From: JBFWMG01 sp050251715 | GTDB lineage: Bacteria > Desulfobacterota > Desulfovibrionia > Desulfovibrionales > Desulfovibrionaceae | Assembly (NCBI GenBank): GCA_050251715.1 | Contig: JBFWMG010000056.1 | Coordinates: 1 to 16,123 of the forward strand | Direction of reading: 5' to 3' | DNA: 16,123 nucleotides | Shown: in pieces, positions 16,110 to 16,123 of the stretch | Position numbering within the stretch: position 1 is the stretch's first letter | Layout of the letters: each line of letters begins with the position of its first letter | Translations under genes and position numbers: made by a program | The notes under the pieces: model-generated | Databases searched by the model: none | Seen by the model: the letters and a program-made list of their open reading frames with translations, nothing else | What the model was told of the DNA's origin: nothing

Positions 16110-16123
16110 CCGCCCTGGCGCCG

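Overview
The window looks like chromosomal DNA of a GC-rich, motile, Gram-negative bacterium, most likely a Desulfovibrio-like member of Desulfobacterota. The reasons are the GATTCTGG variant at the start of 16S rRNA, the sigma-28-driven flagellin, the house-keeping gene content and the codon bias. The genus is an inference from memory, not from a search. I see no prophage, insertion sequence, CRISPR array or defence island.

Layout. (1) Positions 1-22 are the 5' end of a 16S rRNA gene on the minus strand, preceded by an rrn leader with a boxA. Upstream of it, about 145-825, is a non-coding array of seven near-periodic units of about 98 bp. Each unit carries a minus-strand sigma-70 promoter with an exact 17-bp spacer, an A-rich tract above the -35, and a GC-rich hairpin just below the -10. 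I read it as a sevenfold tandem rrn promoter array. It is the most striking feature of the window. (2) Positions 967-7340 are a tightly packed plus-strand run: two adjacent genes that look like the N- and C-terminal halves of RdgC, a DppB/DppC-type peptide ABC permease pair, a CgeB-like glycosyltransferase, and recN. (3) A 390-bp gap holds a large inverted repeat, a near-consensus sigma-28 promoter and a GGA-rich leader in front of a flagellin gene (7731-8609). (4) A strong bidirectional terminator (8716-8749) separates flagellin from a convergent minus-strand operon: a lipoprotein peptide-binding protein (12679-10994), then a bifunctional RelA/SpoT-type (p)ppGpp synthetase/hydrolase (10990-8807). 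(5) Divergent from that operon is a 1068-residue SWIM-SNF2 helicase (12903-16109), complete except that its downstream region is cut off.

How it may fit together. Strong ribosomal RNA promoters, (p)ppGpp metabolism and peptide uptake all bear on growth control, although their proximity alone proves nothing. RdgC and RecN both concern recombination and break repair and lie in the same transcription-oriented block. The permease pair has no ATPase genes in the window, and the binding protein sits in a different operon, so whether they belong to one transporter cannot be settled here. The glycosyltransferase lies about 2.1 kb upstream of flagellin and could be a flagellin-modifying enzyme, which is speculative.
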